This document shows, in pieces, positions 1-9,255 of a stretch of 64,000 nt of DNA. The stretch is from Thermococcus sp. (GTDB taxonomy: Archaea; Methanobacteriota_B; Thermococci; Thermococcales; Thermococcaceae), in assembly GCF_027023865.1 (NCBI RefSeq), contig NZ_JALVUC010000011.1, positions 1-64,000 of the forward strand. The letters are read 5' to 3'. The position numbers and the translations under genes were made by a program. How positions within the stretch are numbered: the stretch's first letter is position 1; every line of letters starts with the position of its first letter. Under the pieces are notes generated by a model. It was not told the DNA's origin. It ran no database searches and worked only from the letters and a program-made list of their open reading frames with translations.

Positions 1-61
1 GGTAACCTAACACAGAAGACAGAACCAATAGGACGCCAAAAACGACCAGAAACCTCCTCAT
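1..61 (-). CDS. Exported protein, N-terminal fragment (runs off the window)
   Basis: Only the first 20 codons are present. They begin at an ATG complementary to position 61 and read Met-Arg-Arg-Phe followed by a run of Leu, Val, Phe and Ser, which is a typical signal peptide or membrane anchor. An AAGGGAT ribosome site lies just upstream, and an AT-rich TATA-like stretch lies at about 92-104 on the same strand. The gene follows glpK on the same strand after about 60 bp, but its own promoter suggests independent transcription. The function cannot be told from this fragment. Confidence 0.6.
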   Translation of the reverse strand, partial: MRRFLVVFGVLLVLSSVLGY

Positions 62-121
62 GATATCCCTTATTCTTCTACGACTGATATGTTAATAAAA
101 TTTATGGGTAGGAATGGTAAG

Positions 122-1606
122 TCATTGACTGCCGACGACCTTCGCCCATCCCATCGCCCTCGTTACCGCCTCCTTCCAGCCGCGGTAGAGCTTCTCCCTT
201 GTCTCCCCATCCACAGACGGCTCAAAGACCCTCTCCGCCCCCCAGAGGCTCCTTATCTCATCTTGACTGCTCCAATAATCAACGGCTAGTCCTGCAAGAT
301 AGGCCGCGCCAAGGGCGGTGGTTTCCTTCACTACAGGCCTGACGACGCGCCTGTTGAGTATGTCAGCCTGGAAGCCCATCAGGAAGTCGTTGGCCGTTGC
401 CCCACCATCGACGCGGAGTTCCTTTATCCCGACGAGCTTCTCCATCTCCTCAATCACGTCGCGCGTGAGGTATGCTATAGCCTCTAAGGTCGCCCTCGCC
501 AGGTGCTCCCTGCCGGTTCCACGGGTTATGCCGATTATCAGCCCGCGCGCAAACTGATCCCAGTAGGGTGCGCCGAGGCCAACAAACGCTGGGACGAAGT
601 AGACTCCCTCATTGCTTTCCAGCTTTCTGGCAAGTCCCTCCGTCTCTGCGGCGCTCTTGATTATCTTTATCCCGTCGCGGAGCCACTGCACAGCGGCACC
701 TGTTATGAAGATGCTCCCCTCGAGGGCGTAGCTGACCTTCCCGTTTAGACCCCAGGCGATGGTGGTGAGCAGGTTGTCGGAGTAGCGGACAGTTTTACCT
801 GTATTAGCCAGGATAAAGCTTCCTGTGCCGTAGGTGGCCTTTACCATCCCCGCATCGAAGGCTGCCTGACCGAATAATGCGGCCTGCTGATCCCCGGCGT
901 CCCCGCTTACCGGAATCTCTTTGCCCAGGAGTTCTCTCCTGGTGTATCCGTAGATCTCGCTCGATCCCCTGACCTCTGGCAAAACCTCCTCAGGGATGCC
1001 GAATATCTCAAGAAGCTCGTCGTCCCACTCCAGCTTTTTGATGTTGAAGAGCATCGTCCTTGAAGCGTTGGAGTAATCGGTGACGTGTTCTCCAGTTAGG
1101 CGGTAGATAAGGAACGTATCGACTGTTCCAAAGAGGACCTCTCCGCGTTCGGCCTTTTCCCTCAAACCGGGCACGTTGTCGAGGAGCCACTTAAGTTTTG
1201 AAGCGGAGAAATAAGCGTCCGGCACAAGACCGGTCTTTTTCTTAATCAGACCGCCATACTCGCGCTTTATCTCCTCGACCATCTCTGCAGTTCTCCTGCA
1301 CTGCCAGACTATTGCATTGTAGAGCGGTTTTCCACTCCTATCCCAGACAATAGTGGTTTCCCTCTGGTTGGTAACGCCTATAGCAGCTATCTGCCCAGAA
1401 TTAATTTTGGCCCTCTCGATAGCGGTATTTATCGCCCTGAACTGAGCGTTCCATACCTCCTCCGGGTCGTGCTCCACCCAGCCCGGCCTCGGATAGTGCT
1501 GGGGGAACTCGTACTGACCGACGCCGTGTATATTACCCTTCCTGTCGAAGAGTATAGCTCTAGCTGAAGTCGTTCCTTCGTCGAGTGATAGGATGAACTT
1601 CTTCAT
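122..1606 (-). CDS. glpK: Glycerol kinase
   Basis: ATP-dependent phosphorylation of glycerol to sn-glycerol 3-phosphate in the cytoplasm. The 494-residue length matches archaeal and bacterial glycerol kinases of the FGGY family. The N-terminus carries the phosphate-binding [10 protein letters not shown] motif, followed by the [10 protein letters not shown] segment. The [13 protein letters not shown] and [11 protein letters not shown] motifs of the actin-like ATPase fold are in order. The ATG at 1606 has a GGTGAG ribosome site 4 nt upstream. Two glycerophosphodiester phosphodiesterase genes lie directly upstream on the same strand, so the three probably form a unit that frees glycerol phosphate and glycerol from lipid headgroups and feeds them into central metabolism. 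Confidence 0.95.
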   Translation of the reverse strand: MKKFILSLDEGTTSARAILFDRKGNIHGVGQYEFPQHYPRPGWVEHDPEEVWNAQFRAINTAIERAKINSGQIAAIGVTNQRETTIVWDRSGKPLYNAIVWQCRRTAEMVEEIKREYGGLIKKKTGLVPDAYFSASKLKWLLDNVPGLREKAERGEVLFGTVDTFLIYRLTGEHVTDYSNASRTMLFNIKKLEWDDELLEIFGIPEEVLPEVRGSSEIYGYTRRELLGKEIPVSGDAGDQQAALFGQAAFDAGMVKATYGTGSFILANTGKTVRYSDNLLTTIAWGLNGKVSYALEGSIFITGAAVQWLRDGIKIIKSAAETEGLARKLESNEGVYFVPAFVGLGAPYWDQFARGLIIGITRGTGREHLARATLEAIAYLTRDVIEEMEKLVGIKELRVDGGATANDFLMGFQADILNRRVVRPVVKETTALGAAYLAGLAVDYWSSQDEIRSLWGAERVFEPSVDGETREKLYRGWKEAVTRAMGWAKVVGSQ

Positions 1607-1654
1607 GTTCTCACCGAAAAGTAGGAAGAGAAGGAAAGTATATTAGGGATTCGG

Positions 1655-2395
1655 TCACTTCAGCCCTATCGAATCGAGGTAGGAGAGCATCCTCTCAATG
1701 TCGTTGACTATGACACCATCGAAGAGGCCACCGAGGCGGACAAGGTTGTCGTTCTGATAGTAGAGTTCCTCGTTTAGAGGCCAGAGAACGGCCTTAAGCC
1801 CAGCTTTTTTAATCATCTGAAGCGCCCCCACGGTCTTCTCAACGCCAAGGATGGCCATCGCGTCTATCGGGGGGTTTATTGACCAGGGTCTAAGCTCCGC
1901 TATAAGCCTTGGGAGCTGGGAGAAGGTTTCCTCGCTGTCTATGAGTATCCCAAGCCTCGTTTTAGAGTCGCGCTTTCTATACTCCCTCAGGGCATCTATG
2001 AGGAAGGATGAAACGATTATCCTGTCAGGATGGTTCCTCCCTATGATTTCAGCGGTCTTTGGAACGGCATCGATGTCCTTTATCTCGACGTTGACAACGG
2101 CATCCTCCGGAATGGTCTCAAAGACCTCCTCCAGAGTTGGTATTCTCTCCCCATCGCCGAAGTCGAGCACCTTAAGCTCCTCGAGCGTCATTTCCTTGAC
2201 TCTACCGCTCCCGTTGCTCGTCCTGTCGACGGTCTCATCGTGGATTACAACGATCTCTCCATCCCTAGTCAGCCAGACGTCAAGCTCGATTCCATCCGCG
2301 CCGGCTTCGATGGCCTTTTTAAAGGCCAGAAGGGTGTTCTCAGGATACTTAGCTGAATATCCTCTGTGGCCGAGAACGAGTGTTTTTCCTTCCAT
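1655..2395 (-). CDS. Glycerophosphodiester phosphodiesterase
   Basis: Hydrolyses glycerophosphodiesters to sn-glycerol 3-phosphate and an alcohol. The 246-residue TIM-barrel protein has the GDPD signature: [13 protein letters not shown] at the N-terminus (catalytic His-Arg), [15 protein letters not shown] with the metal ligands Glu and Asp, [13 protein letters not shown] (second catalytic His), and NVEIKD. No signal peptide is visible, so it should be cytoplasmic. A GTG lies 9 nt upstream, but the ATG at 2395 is preferred because AAGGTGA sits 5 nt before it. The stop is 48 bp before glpK, which suggests cotranscription. Confidence 0.9.
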   Translation of the reverse strand: MEGKTLVLGHRGYSAKYPENTLLAFKKAIEAGADGIELDVWLTRDGEIVVIHDETVDRTSNGSGRVKEMTLEELKVLDFGDGERIPTLEEVFETIPEDAVVNVEIKDIDAVPKTAEIIGRNHPDRIIVSSFLIDALREYRKRDSKTRLGILIDSEETFSQLPRLIAELRPWSINPPIDAMAILGVEKTVGALQMIKKAGLKAVLWPLNEELYYQNDNLVRLGGLFDGVIVNDIERMLSYLDSIGLK

Positions 2396-2427
2396 GACAA
2401 TCACCTTCGTTTGGGGTAGGTGGGAGC

Positions 2428-3120
2428 CTAAAAAACCTTTCCCAGCTTAGCTGGATCGTTGGAAATGATTACATCAACAGAAGGGATCAGCCTCGGAATC
2501 CAGAAAAGCTCGTCCATACTGTAGTTCCAGAGGTAAATCCGGAGTCCCCGCCTTCTGAGGGTTCGGATAAGGGTTGCGAGAGGTCTATAACCAATGTATG
2601 CGATGGCATCTATAGGGACGTGTGCCGAATAAAAACCTCGGGAGCGGAGGAGTTCAATGATGGGGCGGAGACCGAGTATGGAGACACCTATCTTGCAGTC
2701 GGGACACTCTTTTAATAGAAGCTTTGATATGCTCACTTTATCTGCAGAAAAAATGGTTTTGTCAAGGGCTTTCTTCCGTTCAACGAGCTTGATAAGGGGT
2801 TCAATGGCCCCCGCTTCCTTAACGTCTGCGTTGAAGAGAGTGGCATTGAGGGACAGCACCTCTGAAACCTTCGGAATCAACGGGCCAAGGGGGTGGAGTT
2901 TTCTGAGCAGGGAGAGACTAACGTTACCTATCCTGAACCTTTTTCCCCCCGCGTTAAAGGCCCTGTCATGATGGACTACTAGCTTTCCATCCTTCGTTAC
3001 CCTGACATCGAACTCTATCCCGTTGGCGTACTTTAAAGCCCTTCTAAACGCTGGAAGCGTATTTTCCAGCGGCCCTCTGAAGCCCCTGTGCCCTAATATG
3101 AAGATATTTTCATTGTTCAT
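2428..3120 (-). CDS. Second glycerophosphodiester phosphodiesterase family protein
   Basis: A 230-residue paralogue of the downstream GDPD. It keeps [28 protein letters not shown] and VVHHD, and has FNADVKE where the family usually has an NxExK strand, so the active-site set appears complete although the chain is shorter and more divergent. Alternative in-frame starts exist at 3138 and further upstream. The ATG at 3120 places the first beta strand immediately before the GHRG motif but has only a weak ribosome site, so the start is uncertain. It is the first gene of the GDPD-GDPD-glpK cluster and is divergent from the MFS transporter. Confidence 0.82.
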   Translation of the reverse strand: MNNENIFILGHRGFRGPLENTLPAFRRALKYANGIEFDVRVTKDGKLVVHHDRAFNAGGKRFRIGNVSLSLLRKLHPLGPLIPKVSEVLSLNATLFNADVKEAGAIEPLIKLVERKKALDKTIFSADKVSISKLLLKECPDCKIGVSILGLRPIIELLRSRGFYSAHVPIDAIAYIGYRPLATLIRTLRRRGLRIYLWNYSMDELFWIPRLIPSVDVIISNDPAKLGKVF

Positions 3121-3160
3121 TTCTGTCCCGATTTTCATCGTCCAGATATGAACTGGCAAC

Positions 3161-3174
3161 CCTTAAAAGCTTAT
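3161..3174. promoter_or_regulatory. Shared palindromic TATA between divergent genes
   Basis: The stretch CCTTAAAAGCTTAT reads as a TATA-like element on both strands. It lies about 40 nt upstream of the GDPD-like start on the minus strand and about 60 nt upstream of the MFS transporter start on the plus strand. This is the only good TATA candidate in the roughly 110 bp between the two genes. That one site serves both directions is an inference. Confidence 0.4.
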
Positions 3175-3229
3175 TCTGTATTACTACTAACGTTTCATCA
3201 CTGTACGGGGTAGAATAAAGGTGATGAGG

Positions 3230-4564
3230 ATGGGCATCGATAAACGGAAGTTCAGCTGGGGAATGGTTCTCAGTCTAGCCCTGCTCGGGTTCAGCATGAG
3301 TACGGGCTGGGCAATAAACAAGGGTCTAACCTTTAAGTTGCTCCAAGAAGGATACACCAACGCTCCGGCGGTTATAGGGGCCGTGCTATCTCTCCAAGGT
3401 CTTATGGGACTCATCGTGCCACCCCTGATGGGGTATTACAGTGATGTTTACTCGTCGGGAAGGGGTAGGAGAACGCCCTTCGTGCTTGCGGGTGGTATCC
3501 TTGCTGGTTTGATAGCCCTAGCTATATACCTGGGCTACGTTGCAAGGATGTCCCTTGCGGCCTTCGCGGTAATCTTGGCGGCGTTCTACTTTTTCATGTA
3601 CTTCTTCGTCGCCCAGTACCGCTCCCTGATGCCGGATGTTGTTGAGAGCGGTGCCCGCGGCAAGGTCAGCGGAATAATAACGCTCTTTGAGTGGATGGGC
3701 AACCTCTTCCTCTTTGGCATGATAGCCTTCCTGGCCGTGAAGGCCAGCGCTGTTACTGGGGTAAGCGACGAGATAAAGGCCATGAGTGAAGCCGGCTACC
3801 TCTGGATTCCCTTCGCTGTGGTCGCTATCTTCCTCATTGGTTCGGCTATCTACGTCTTCTTCAGGGTAAAGGAGCCAAAGATAAAAGGGGAAATGCCAGA
3901 AGAGTCCCTTTGGGACTACTTCAGGACAATACTCTCCGACAGGGACTTCCTGAGCTTCTACATCGCCCAGATGCTCTGGTGGCTTAGCTTCGAGTTCATA
4001 GCTGTATTCATGTTTGGAATCCTCGAATCCGTTCTCGGAACCTCCAGCGTCACCGCCCTTGGAAACGCCATAATGGCCCTCTTCAACGTTACCGTCCTAA
4101 TCGGAGCCATAACCGGCGGCCCACTCTACGACAGGATTGGCAGGAGAAAGTCCATCATCATTGGAGGGGTGCTCTTCCTGATTCCACTCCTCCTTGGCTG
4201 GTTTATCCACACGAAGCTCCAGGTCACGGCACTCATCGGTTTCGCAGGAATAGGCTGGGGAATGCTGATGGCCACCTCCTGGCCGGTCATCGGAGACCTC
4301 CTCACCAAGTACGAGAAGGAGGCATTCAACGGGCGTTACTATGGCTTCTTTGAGGCCACTAAATCCTTCCCGATACTCATAGCGGGCCTCGTTGGCGGCG
4401 GCATCGTCCAGCTCGCTGGGGGAAACTACAAGATCCTCTTCCCGGTAGGGGCTATCTTCGTCCTCATAGCCCTGCCGTTGATATGGGGAATGAAGCACCT
4501 GGACGTTATGTCAAACGAAAAGCCGGGAATAGACAAGATTGAGGACACGCAGGAGGGGGTATGA
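3230..4564 (+). CDS. Major facilitator superfamily transporter
   Basis: Secondary transporter of 444 residues with about 12 hydrophobic segments. The loop 2-3 motif GYYSDVYSSGRGRRTPF and its second-half counterpart GGPLYDRIGRRKS are MFS motif A copies. The long GRGRRTPF form recalls the sugar:cation symporter branch (GPH/SLC45-like), so a sugar or polyol substrate is possible but not shown. GTG and ATG codons lie upstream in frame; the ATG at 3230 is chosen because AGGTGAT ends 4-5 nt before it. It is divergent from the GDPD-glycerol kinase cluster, which makes a glycerol-related substrate a reasonable guess, no more. Confidence 0.85.
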   Translation: MGIDKRKFSWGMVLSLALLGFSMSTGWAINKGLTFKLLQEGYTNAPAVIGAVLSLQGLMGLIVPPLMGYYSDVYSSGRGRRTPFVLAGGILAGLIALAIYLGYVARMSLAAFAVILAAFYFFMYFFVAQYRSLMPDVVESGARGKVSGIITLFEWMGNLFLFGMIAFLAVKASAVTGVSDEIKAMSEAGYLWIPFAVVAIFLIGSAIYVFFRVKEPKIKGEMPEESLWDYFRTILSDRDFLSFYIAQMLWWLSFEFIAVFMFGILESVLGTSSVTALGNAIMALFNVTVLIGAITGGPLYDRIGRRKSIIIGGVLFLIPLLLGWFIHTKLQVTALIGFAGIGWGMLMATSWPVIGDLLTKYEKEAFNGRYYGFFEATKSFPILIAGLVGGGIVQLAGGNYKILFPVGAIFVLIALPLIWGMKHLDVMSNEKPGIDKIEDTQEGV

Positions 4565-4568
4565 AAAC

Positions 4569-5429
4569 GTGTTGTTGGAAGTTTTGATTTTTCTTTTCCT
4601 CCTCTTCATTCTCTTCGCGGTCTTTATAGCGTACAAAATGGCGAAGCCTCCACGCTTCGTCGGTGACTGGACGCCCAAGGATCTCGGCTCCGGCTATGAG
4701 GAGGCAACCTTCGAGACCTCCGATGGTCTTAGGCTAGACGGTTGGTGGATCCCGAACGGGAGCGACAAAACGGTGATTCCCCTCCACGGTTACACGCGGA
4801 GCAGGTGGGACGACGTTTACATGAAGCAAACCACGGAGTTCCTCCTTAGAGAGGGCTACAACGTCCTGACCTTCGACTTCCGCGCCCACGGCAGGAGCGA
4901 GGGGAAGTACACCACAGTCGGGAGGGACGAGGTTAAAGATGTTGAAGCCGCCGTCCGCTGGTTGGAAAAGAACCATCCGGAAGCGGCCGGAAGCATAGCC
5001 CTGATAGGATTCTCGATGGGTGCGATAGTCACCATCCGCTCGCTGGCCGAGCTTGAAGGGGTTTGCTGTGGGGTTGCAGATTCACCACCGATGTATCTCG
5101 ACAGAACAGGCGCGAGAAGCCTGAAGTACTTCGCCAACCTGCCTGAATGGCTTTACCCCTTCGTCAAGCCCTTTGGAAGGCTATTCAGCGGGAGGACGGA
5201 GGACACCATCAATCTGGCGGAGAGAGTGAAGAAGCCGCTCCTGCTCATAGCGGGTGAGAAAGATCCCCTCGTGGGGGTGGGTGAGGTTAGGGAGTTCTAC
5301 GAGCACAACAGGAAGGTCAACCCCGACGTTGAGCTCTGGGTTACCGATGCTTCCCATGTCAGGACGCTGGAGTTCCATCCCGAGGAGTGGAAGGCCAGGG
5401 TCGGGGACTTCCTGAAGAGACACCTCTGA
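4569..5429 (+). CDS. Membrane-anchored alpha/beta hydrolase
   Basis: Serine hydrolase of the alpha/beta fold, about 286 residues. One hydrophobic N-terminal helix (leucine- and phenylalanine-rich, ending near Tyr-Lys-Met-Ala) should anchor it in the membrane. The oxyanion-loop motif PLHGYTRSRWDD, the DFRAHGRSEG motif, the nucleophile elbow IGFSMGA, the acid in AGEKDPLVG and the base His in DASHV are all present and in order. A GTG at 4569 is preceded by GGAGGGGG; a more distant TTG at 4539 would overlap the MFS gene. It probably forms an operon with the MFS gene. The substrate is unknown. Confidence 0.82.
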   Translation: MLLEVLIFLFLLFILFAVFIAYKMAKPPRFVGDWTPKDLGSGYEEATFETSDGLRLDGWWIPNGSDKTVIPLHGYTRSRWDDVYMKQTTEFLLREGYNVLTFDFRAHGRSEGKYTTVGRDEVKDVEAAVRWLEKNHPEAAGSIALIGFSMGAIVTIRSLAELEGVCCGVADSPPMYLDRTGARSLKYFANLPEWLYPFVKPFGRLFSGRTEDTINLAERVKKPLLLIAGEKDPLVGVGEVREFYEHNRKVNPDVELWVTDASHVRTLEFHPEEWKARVGDFLKRHL

Positions 5430-5467
5430 GGGGCAAACTTTTTAGCCATTCCTTCTTTTCACCTCTG

Positions 5468-6190
5468 ATGAAGTCCTCCGGAAAGGTCATCACCATCGTG
5501 TTCCTTGTGTTCCTCGCCTCTTCTTCGCTCGTGAGGCCCGCCTACGTTCCGGCCTTTGGCCACTTCGTAATTCTCCTCCACGATGTCAGCCCGGGCTACA
5601 TGGAGCAGTTGCGGGAGATAACGAACGTAATAAGCGCGTACGGCTTCCAGAACGAGACGTATCTCCTCGTGATTCCAAACCACGGCGGTGAAAAGCCCCT
5701 GTGTAAATATCCTGCATTTGTAAGGTTCCTGGAAATGCTCGAAAGGGAGGGTTATCATATCGAGCTTCACGGTTACAACCACATTGGAGAAGAATTCAAC
5801 TGCAACGCGAGCACGGCGGAGGAGAAGCTTGAGCTTGGTTTAAGGGAGTTCAAAAAATGCGGTCTGCCTTTTCCTGAGTACTTCATTGCCCCAAGGTACA
5901 GTATGTCAAGCGATGCCCTCGGCGTTCTCCTGAGCCACAACATAACCGTCATAGGGAAGGACTTCATTTACTTCCCCGATGGCCGGATCGAGCCGGTTTA
6001 CAACCACGAGTACACATGGTACATCCCCGATTTTCTCGTTCCATACCAGCTTTTGAGCGCGGAGAGTGCTTACTCCCATATTAACGGCACTTTCATTCTC
6101 TCCGTTCATCCGGTGGCAGTCAACAACGACGCGGGAATGACCTTCTTGAGGAGGTTCCTGCGGTTCGTGAGGAAAAAAGATTGGAGCTAA
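5468..6190 (+). CDS. DUF2334/NodB-like polysaccharide deacetylase family protein, exported
   Basis: A 240-residue protein with an N-terminal hydrophobic segment (residues about 6-25), then the NodB-like features LLHDVSPGYMEQL (Asp) and IELHGYNH (His-x-x-x-His). This pattern belongs to the DUF2334 group of putative sugar deacetylases. The ATG at 5468 precedes the signal segment; upstream in-frame codons would lie inside the hydrolase gene. An ACTTTTTAG TATA-like stretch lies about 30 nt upstream, so it may be leaderless. Its last 4 bases overlap the convergent ABC permease. The substrate is not predictable. Confidence 0.75.
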   Translation: MKSSGKVITIVFLVFLASSSLVRPAYVPAFGHFVILLHDVSPGYMEQLREITNVISAYGFQNETYLLVIPNHGGEKPLCKYPAFVRFLEMLEREGYHIELHGYNHIGEEFNCNASTAEEKLELGLREFKKCGLPFPEYFIAPRYSMSSDALGVLLSHNITVIGKDFIYFPDGRIEPVYNHEYTWYIPDFLVPYQLLSAESAYSHINGTFILSVHPVAVNNDAGMTFLRRFLRFVRKKDWS

Positions 6191-7416
6191 CCGAGCCTCT
6201 TCACGGCCCAGTTGTAGAGGAGCACCGCAATCAAGAGAATTCCAAAGGCACTCACGGAGAGCCAGAGGATGCCGGGCAGGACTTCACTAGCAGGCCTATG
6301 ATAAAGTTCGAGCAGTCGGAGTCCCTTGAGCGCGCTGCCAAGCGGGAAGTAGTTGACTATGGGCCTTGCCCAGTCCGGTAGGGTTGCCTCGGGTATGACG
6401 ATGCCAGCAAGAAACAGGAGAGGCATCGATATCAGGTTGACTATCGTGTTGGTTGCCTTTATGCTCCTCGTTGCCATTGCTATTGCCAACCCGAGGCTCA
6501 TCGAGAAGACCGCCGCGAGGAATATCAGGACCCAGCCCGGGGGGCTTGGAAAGATCGTTTCCCCGAAGACCAGCTTCGCGTAGGCTATACCCGCAAGTAT
6601 GCTGATGGTTACAATGGTAAAGGTCGAGAGCACCTTTCCGGCCAGAAAGTCCCAGGCCGTTGCCGGTGAGGCCGCTATCCTCCTGAGGGTCCCGTGCTCT
6701 ATCTCTTCAAGCGTCCCCGAGCCTATCAACAGCATGGTCGCGAAGAGGAACTGAATTCCAATGAAGCTCGTGACGTAGAACTGAATTGGGGATGGGGCAT
6801 TCCCGGTAACGTTTTTCTCCTCCACCTCAATGGGGTTCACCAGGCCGAGAAGGTACGCCTTGCCATCTTCAACGGTGAAGTTGTCCCCAAAATTCGAGGA
6901 CATGTACTTCCCCATATAGGACAGGGTGATGTTCAGTCTCCTCACGGCCATCTCATGCCTAAACTCCGAGAGGAAACCCTTCACCGTTCCGCTTACTACC
7001 TGATACTTCTGGGGGTCGCTTCTATCGAAGTACGCATAAATCCTGATGGGAAGACCTTCGGAGACGTTCTTTTCAAAGCCCCTGGGAAATACAAGGAGTG
7101 CGTCTATCCGTCCCTGGTTGATGGCTTCCATACCTATCTTCTCGCTCCCATACTCTCTGATCTTAAAGACGTGAACTCCGTCAATGGTGAAGTTTTCCAT
7201 TGCAGCAACGACGTTTCCCGTCGTGAAGATGGCGCTCCCATTGGGGCAAACGACGCCGAGCTGAATCGTCACCGGCGGACTGTGACCGCCCCAGATTCCC
7301 CCGAGTAAGGTTATCCACATGAGGGGGAAGGCGAAGACCCAAAACATGGTCATTCGTTCCCTCTTTACCTCCTTCAAATCCTTTAGAATTATTCCTTTAA
7401 CAACCCGTCTGTTCAT
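6187..7416 (-). CDS. ABC-2 type transporter permease
   Basis: A 409-residue membrane protein with one N-terminal helix, a large extracytoplasmic domain of about 190 residues and five or six helices in the C-terminal half. This is the layout of ABC2_membrane_3-type drug or polymer exporters. The segment GTLEEIEHGTLRRIAASPA is the conserved cytoplasmic coupling region. The ATG at 7416 overlaps the stop of the ATPase gene (ATGA), with GGGAGGGG just upstream, so translation is coupled. With the ATPase it makes a complete half-type exporter. The substrate is unknown. Confidence 0.88.
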   Translation of the reverse strand: MNRRVVKGIILKDLKEVKRERMTMFWVFAFPLMWITLLGGIWGGHSPPVTIQLGVVCPNGSAIFTTGNVVAAMENFTIDGVHVFKIREYGSEKIGMEAINQGRIDALLVFPRGFEKNVSEGLPIRIYAYFDRSDPQKYQVVSGTVKGFLSEFRHEMAVRRLNITLSYMGKYMSSNFGDNFTVEDGKAYLLGLVNPIEVEEKNVTGNAPSPIQFYVTSFIGIQFLFATMLLIGSGTLEEIEHGTLRRIAASPATAWDFLAGKVLSTFTIVTISILAGIAYAKLVFGETIFPSPPGWVLIFLAAVFSMSLGLAIAMATRSIKATNTIVNLISMPLLFLAGIVIPEATLPDWARPIVNYFPLGSALKGLRLLELYHRPASEVLPGILWLSVSAFGILLIAVLLYNWAVKRLG

Positions 7417-8303
7417 TCCAGACCCCTCCCGGTGAGTTTGAGAAAAACATCCTCAAGGGTTGGTTCTTCGACCCTTATCGTCCTTATTTCGCTCTCCTCT
7501 GAGATGAGGGTTTCAACAACACGGGGAAGCAAGGTTCTGGCGTTTTCCACTGAAACCCTGAGTATGTTCCCACGCTCTATTACCCTAGGAAACTCCCTTC
7601 TCACGAGTTCAACCCCCCTTAAACTCCCTTCTATGTGAAGAACACTCTCCCTCCCAGCCAGGGACTTCAGTTCGTCAGGTGTTCCCACGGCAATCACCTT
7701 CCCCTCGTTCATTATAGCCACCCTGCTGGCCAGGGCATCGGCCTCCTCCATGTAGTGGGTCGCGAGCAGAACCGTTCTCCCCTCGTACTGGAACCGTTTT
7801 ATTCTCCCCCACAGCTCTCTTCTCGATGGAACGTCCAGCCCTGTGGATGGTTCATCCAGTATGAGGATTCTAGGCTCGTAGAGGAGTGCTACGGCGAGGC
7901 TGAGCTTCCTCTTCATTCCCCCGCTCAGCTCCTTCGCCTTCTTCTCTGGAGGAAGCGAGAACTCCTCAATGAGCTTTGGGATCCTGCTTGGGGGAGCGTT
8001 ATAGATGTCGGCGTAGAAGTCCAGATTCTCCCTCACTGTGAGCAGGTCGTAGGCAACGCTCTCCTGGGGTACGTAACCTATTAGTCTGGCGGTTTCCTTT
8101 GAGAGGTGCTTTCCAAAGACCTTGATCTCTCCGGAATCATAGCCGAGCCCCTCAGTTAGGATTCTTATGAGTGTTGTTTTTCCTGCCCCGTTTGGTCCGA
8201 GAAGGGCGAAGACTTCCCCCTCTTCCACCTCAATACTGACCCCTTTCAGGGCAAAAAACTCACCGTAGCTTTTCTTCAACCCATTAATTTTGATGGCTTT
8301 CAT
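7413..8303 (-). CDS. ABC-2 type transporter ATP-binding protein
   Basis: Energises the downstream permease. The 296-residue protein has Walker A LGPNGAGKTTLIR, a Q-loop region VPQESVAYD, the signature LSGGMKRKLSLA, Walker B ILILDEPSTGLD and the switch LLATHYMEEADAL, followed by a C-terminal domain typical of DrrA/CcmA-type exporters. The ATG at 8303 begins directly before the first strand (MKAIKING). An extended in-frame region to 8396 lacks similarity and a ribosome site. A TATA-like CTTTATATC lies at about 8333-8343 on the minus strand. Confidence 0.92.
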   Translation of the reverse strand: MKAIKINGLKKSYGEFFALKGVSIEVEEGEVFALLGPNGAGKTTLIRILTEGLGYDSGEIKVFGKHLSKETARLIGYVPQESVAYDLLTVRENLDFYADIYNAPPSRIPKLIEEFSLPPEKKAKELSGGMKRKLSLAVALLYEPRILILDEPSTGLDVPSRRELWGRIKRFQYEGRTVLLATHYMEEADALASRVAIMNEGKVIAVGTPDELKSLAGRESVLHIEGSLRGVELVRREFPRVIERGNILRVSVENARTLLPRVVETLISEESEIRTIRVEEPTLEDVFLKLTGRGLE

Positions 8304-8451
8304 GGGCAACCCCAAGCCCAGAAACGGGGTGGAAGATATAAAGAGGGTGGAAACTCTGAAATTCAGAACTGACTGCAAAGCTCCTCTGCAATCCATTTAT
8401 ACTGACTTGGAGAACACTATCACGTCCGAAAACCCATCTACACGTGCTCTT

Positions 8452-8687
8452 CTATTCCCACAAGCCCGTTCCCCTGAAACGAACCCATCTAATAGCGAGC
8501 TGAGAGGCGATATCCCGGGACTTAAGTTTCATTTCCGTGGCTTTCTCGAAGCCGTGAACATGTCAAAGAACGTTTCTATTGCCCTGAAGCACCGGATTAT
8601 CATTTTATCTTCAGGACCATCCCACCGTAGATACCTGTAAAACTCAGCTAAGGACAAAACACCACCTGGCTCATTTAGGAAAGTACT
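8452..8687 (-). pseudogene. Decayed reading frame of unknown family between ABC ATPase and small membrane protein
   Basis: The 505-bp gap 8304-8808 has no intact gene. On the minus strand, 8687-8529 reads for 52 codons with protein-like composition, including LAEFYRYLRWDGPEDK and CFRAIETFFDMF, then stops. A shifted frame continues to 8452 with ATEMKLKSRDIASQLAIRW before a stop. Two adjacent frames that each look protein-like suggest a frameshifted, truncated gene. No start codon with a ribosome site was found and the family was not recognised. It could also be chance. Confidence 0.3.
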
Positions 8688-8765
8688 TTAGAATATCGTT
8701 TGAATTATGTCTTAATAAAGTGTAAATAGTTGACTAGTTAAACACACAAACTTTTACGCAATCGA

Positions 8766-8776
8766 AAAATATAAAA
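8766..8776 (+). promoter_or_regulatory. TATA box for the 107-residue membrane protein gene
   Basis: AAAAATATAAAAAG lies about 35-40 nt before the ATG at 8809 in an AT-rich run. This is the only strong TATA match in the upstream region and would place the transcript start close to the AGGTGAT ribosome site. Confidence 0.6.
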
Positions 8777-8808
8777 AGATTGCATCCAAAATACGCTCAG
8801 GTGATACC

Positions 8809-9132
8809 ATGGACTTTGCGATGTTCATGGAGAGATACGGGTATAAAGCCCTGTGGTATGCAATGCTCCTCTTTGTCATCGTTGGAATACCAATCTGGCT
8901 TGGCTATGCCCTTGTATCGCACGGGTTCTTCACAAAGAGTCAGGCGGCTTTCATAGTCGGGCTTTTCATAGTCGCTTCTGTAATAGCGGCGAACTTTGGA
9001 AAGTTCATGAACACGACAACGAGCCTTTTCAGCAGGCTCGGCTACAACAACAGGGCCAAGCTCTTCGAGGATAAGAAGAAGATCGAGCGCGAGAGGGAGA
9101 AGCTTAAGGAGGAGGGAGGAAAGCTCTACTGA
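8809..9132 (+). CDS. Small two-helix membrane protein
   Basis: A 107-residue protein with two hydrophobic segments (residues about 17-38 and 46-64) and a C-terminal tail of about 25 residues dominated by Lys, Glu and Arg, which probably forms a cytoplasmic coiled coil. The start is fixed by AGGTGAT ending 3-4 nt before the ATG. No enzyme motif is seen and the family was not recognised. It stands alone between its own TATA and a 171-bp gap. A structural or scaffold role in the membrane is possible but unproven. Confidence 0.7.
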   Translation: MDFAMFMERYGYKALWYAMLLFVIVGIPIWLGYALVSHGFFTKSQAAFIVGLFIVASVIAANFGKFMNTTTSLFSRLGYNNRAKLFEDKKKIEREREKLKEEGGKLY

Positions 9133-9175
9133 TGGGCCTCGGTTAACCCTCTTTTCTTCACCATTCAGCGTGGCT

Positions 9176-9255
9176 AACGCTCGTCATTGGCCCAAGGGAA
9201 TTGGGAAAGACTTTTTAAAAAGCAACCGGAAGAATAATGGGGAATGACGAGCGTT
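9176..9255. repeat. 13-bp perfect inverted repeat around a TATA-like palindrome
   Basis: AACGCTCGTCATT (9176-9188) and its exact reverse complement (9243-9255) flank 54 bp that contain CTTTTTAAAAAG (about 9211-9222). The plus-strand TATA-like element would start a transcript near 9240-9250, where no gene follows. It could be part of a small RNA promoter or an operator. Confidence 0.5.

Noticed and set aside
6694-7308. 204-codon frame opposite the ABC permease
   Set aside because: Fully inside a recognised gene; composition is that of an antisense shadow.
8290-8640. Plus-strand frame of 116 codons upstream of the small membrane protein
   Set aside because: Starts inside the ABC ATPase start, lacks a ribosome site, low-complexity Ser/Pro/Arg composition; the minus-strand frames in the same place look more protein-like.
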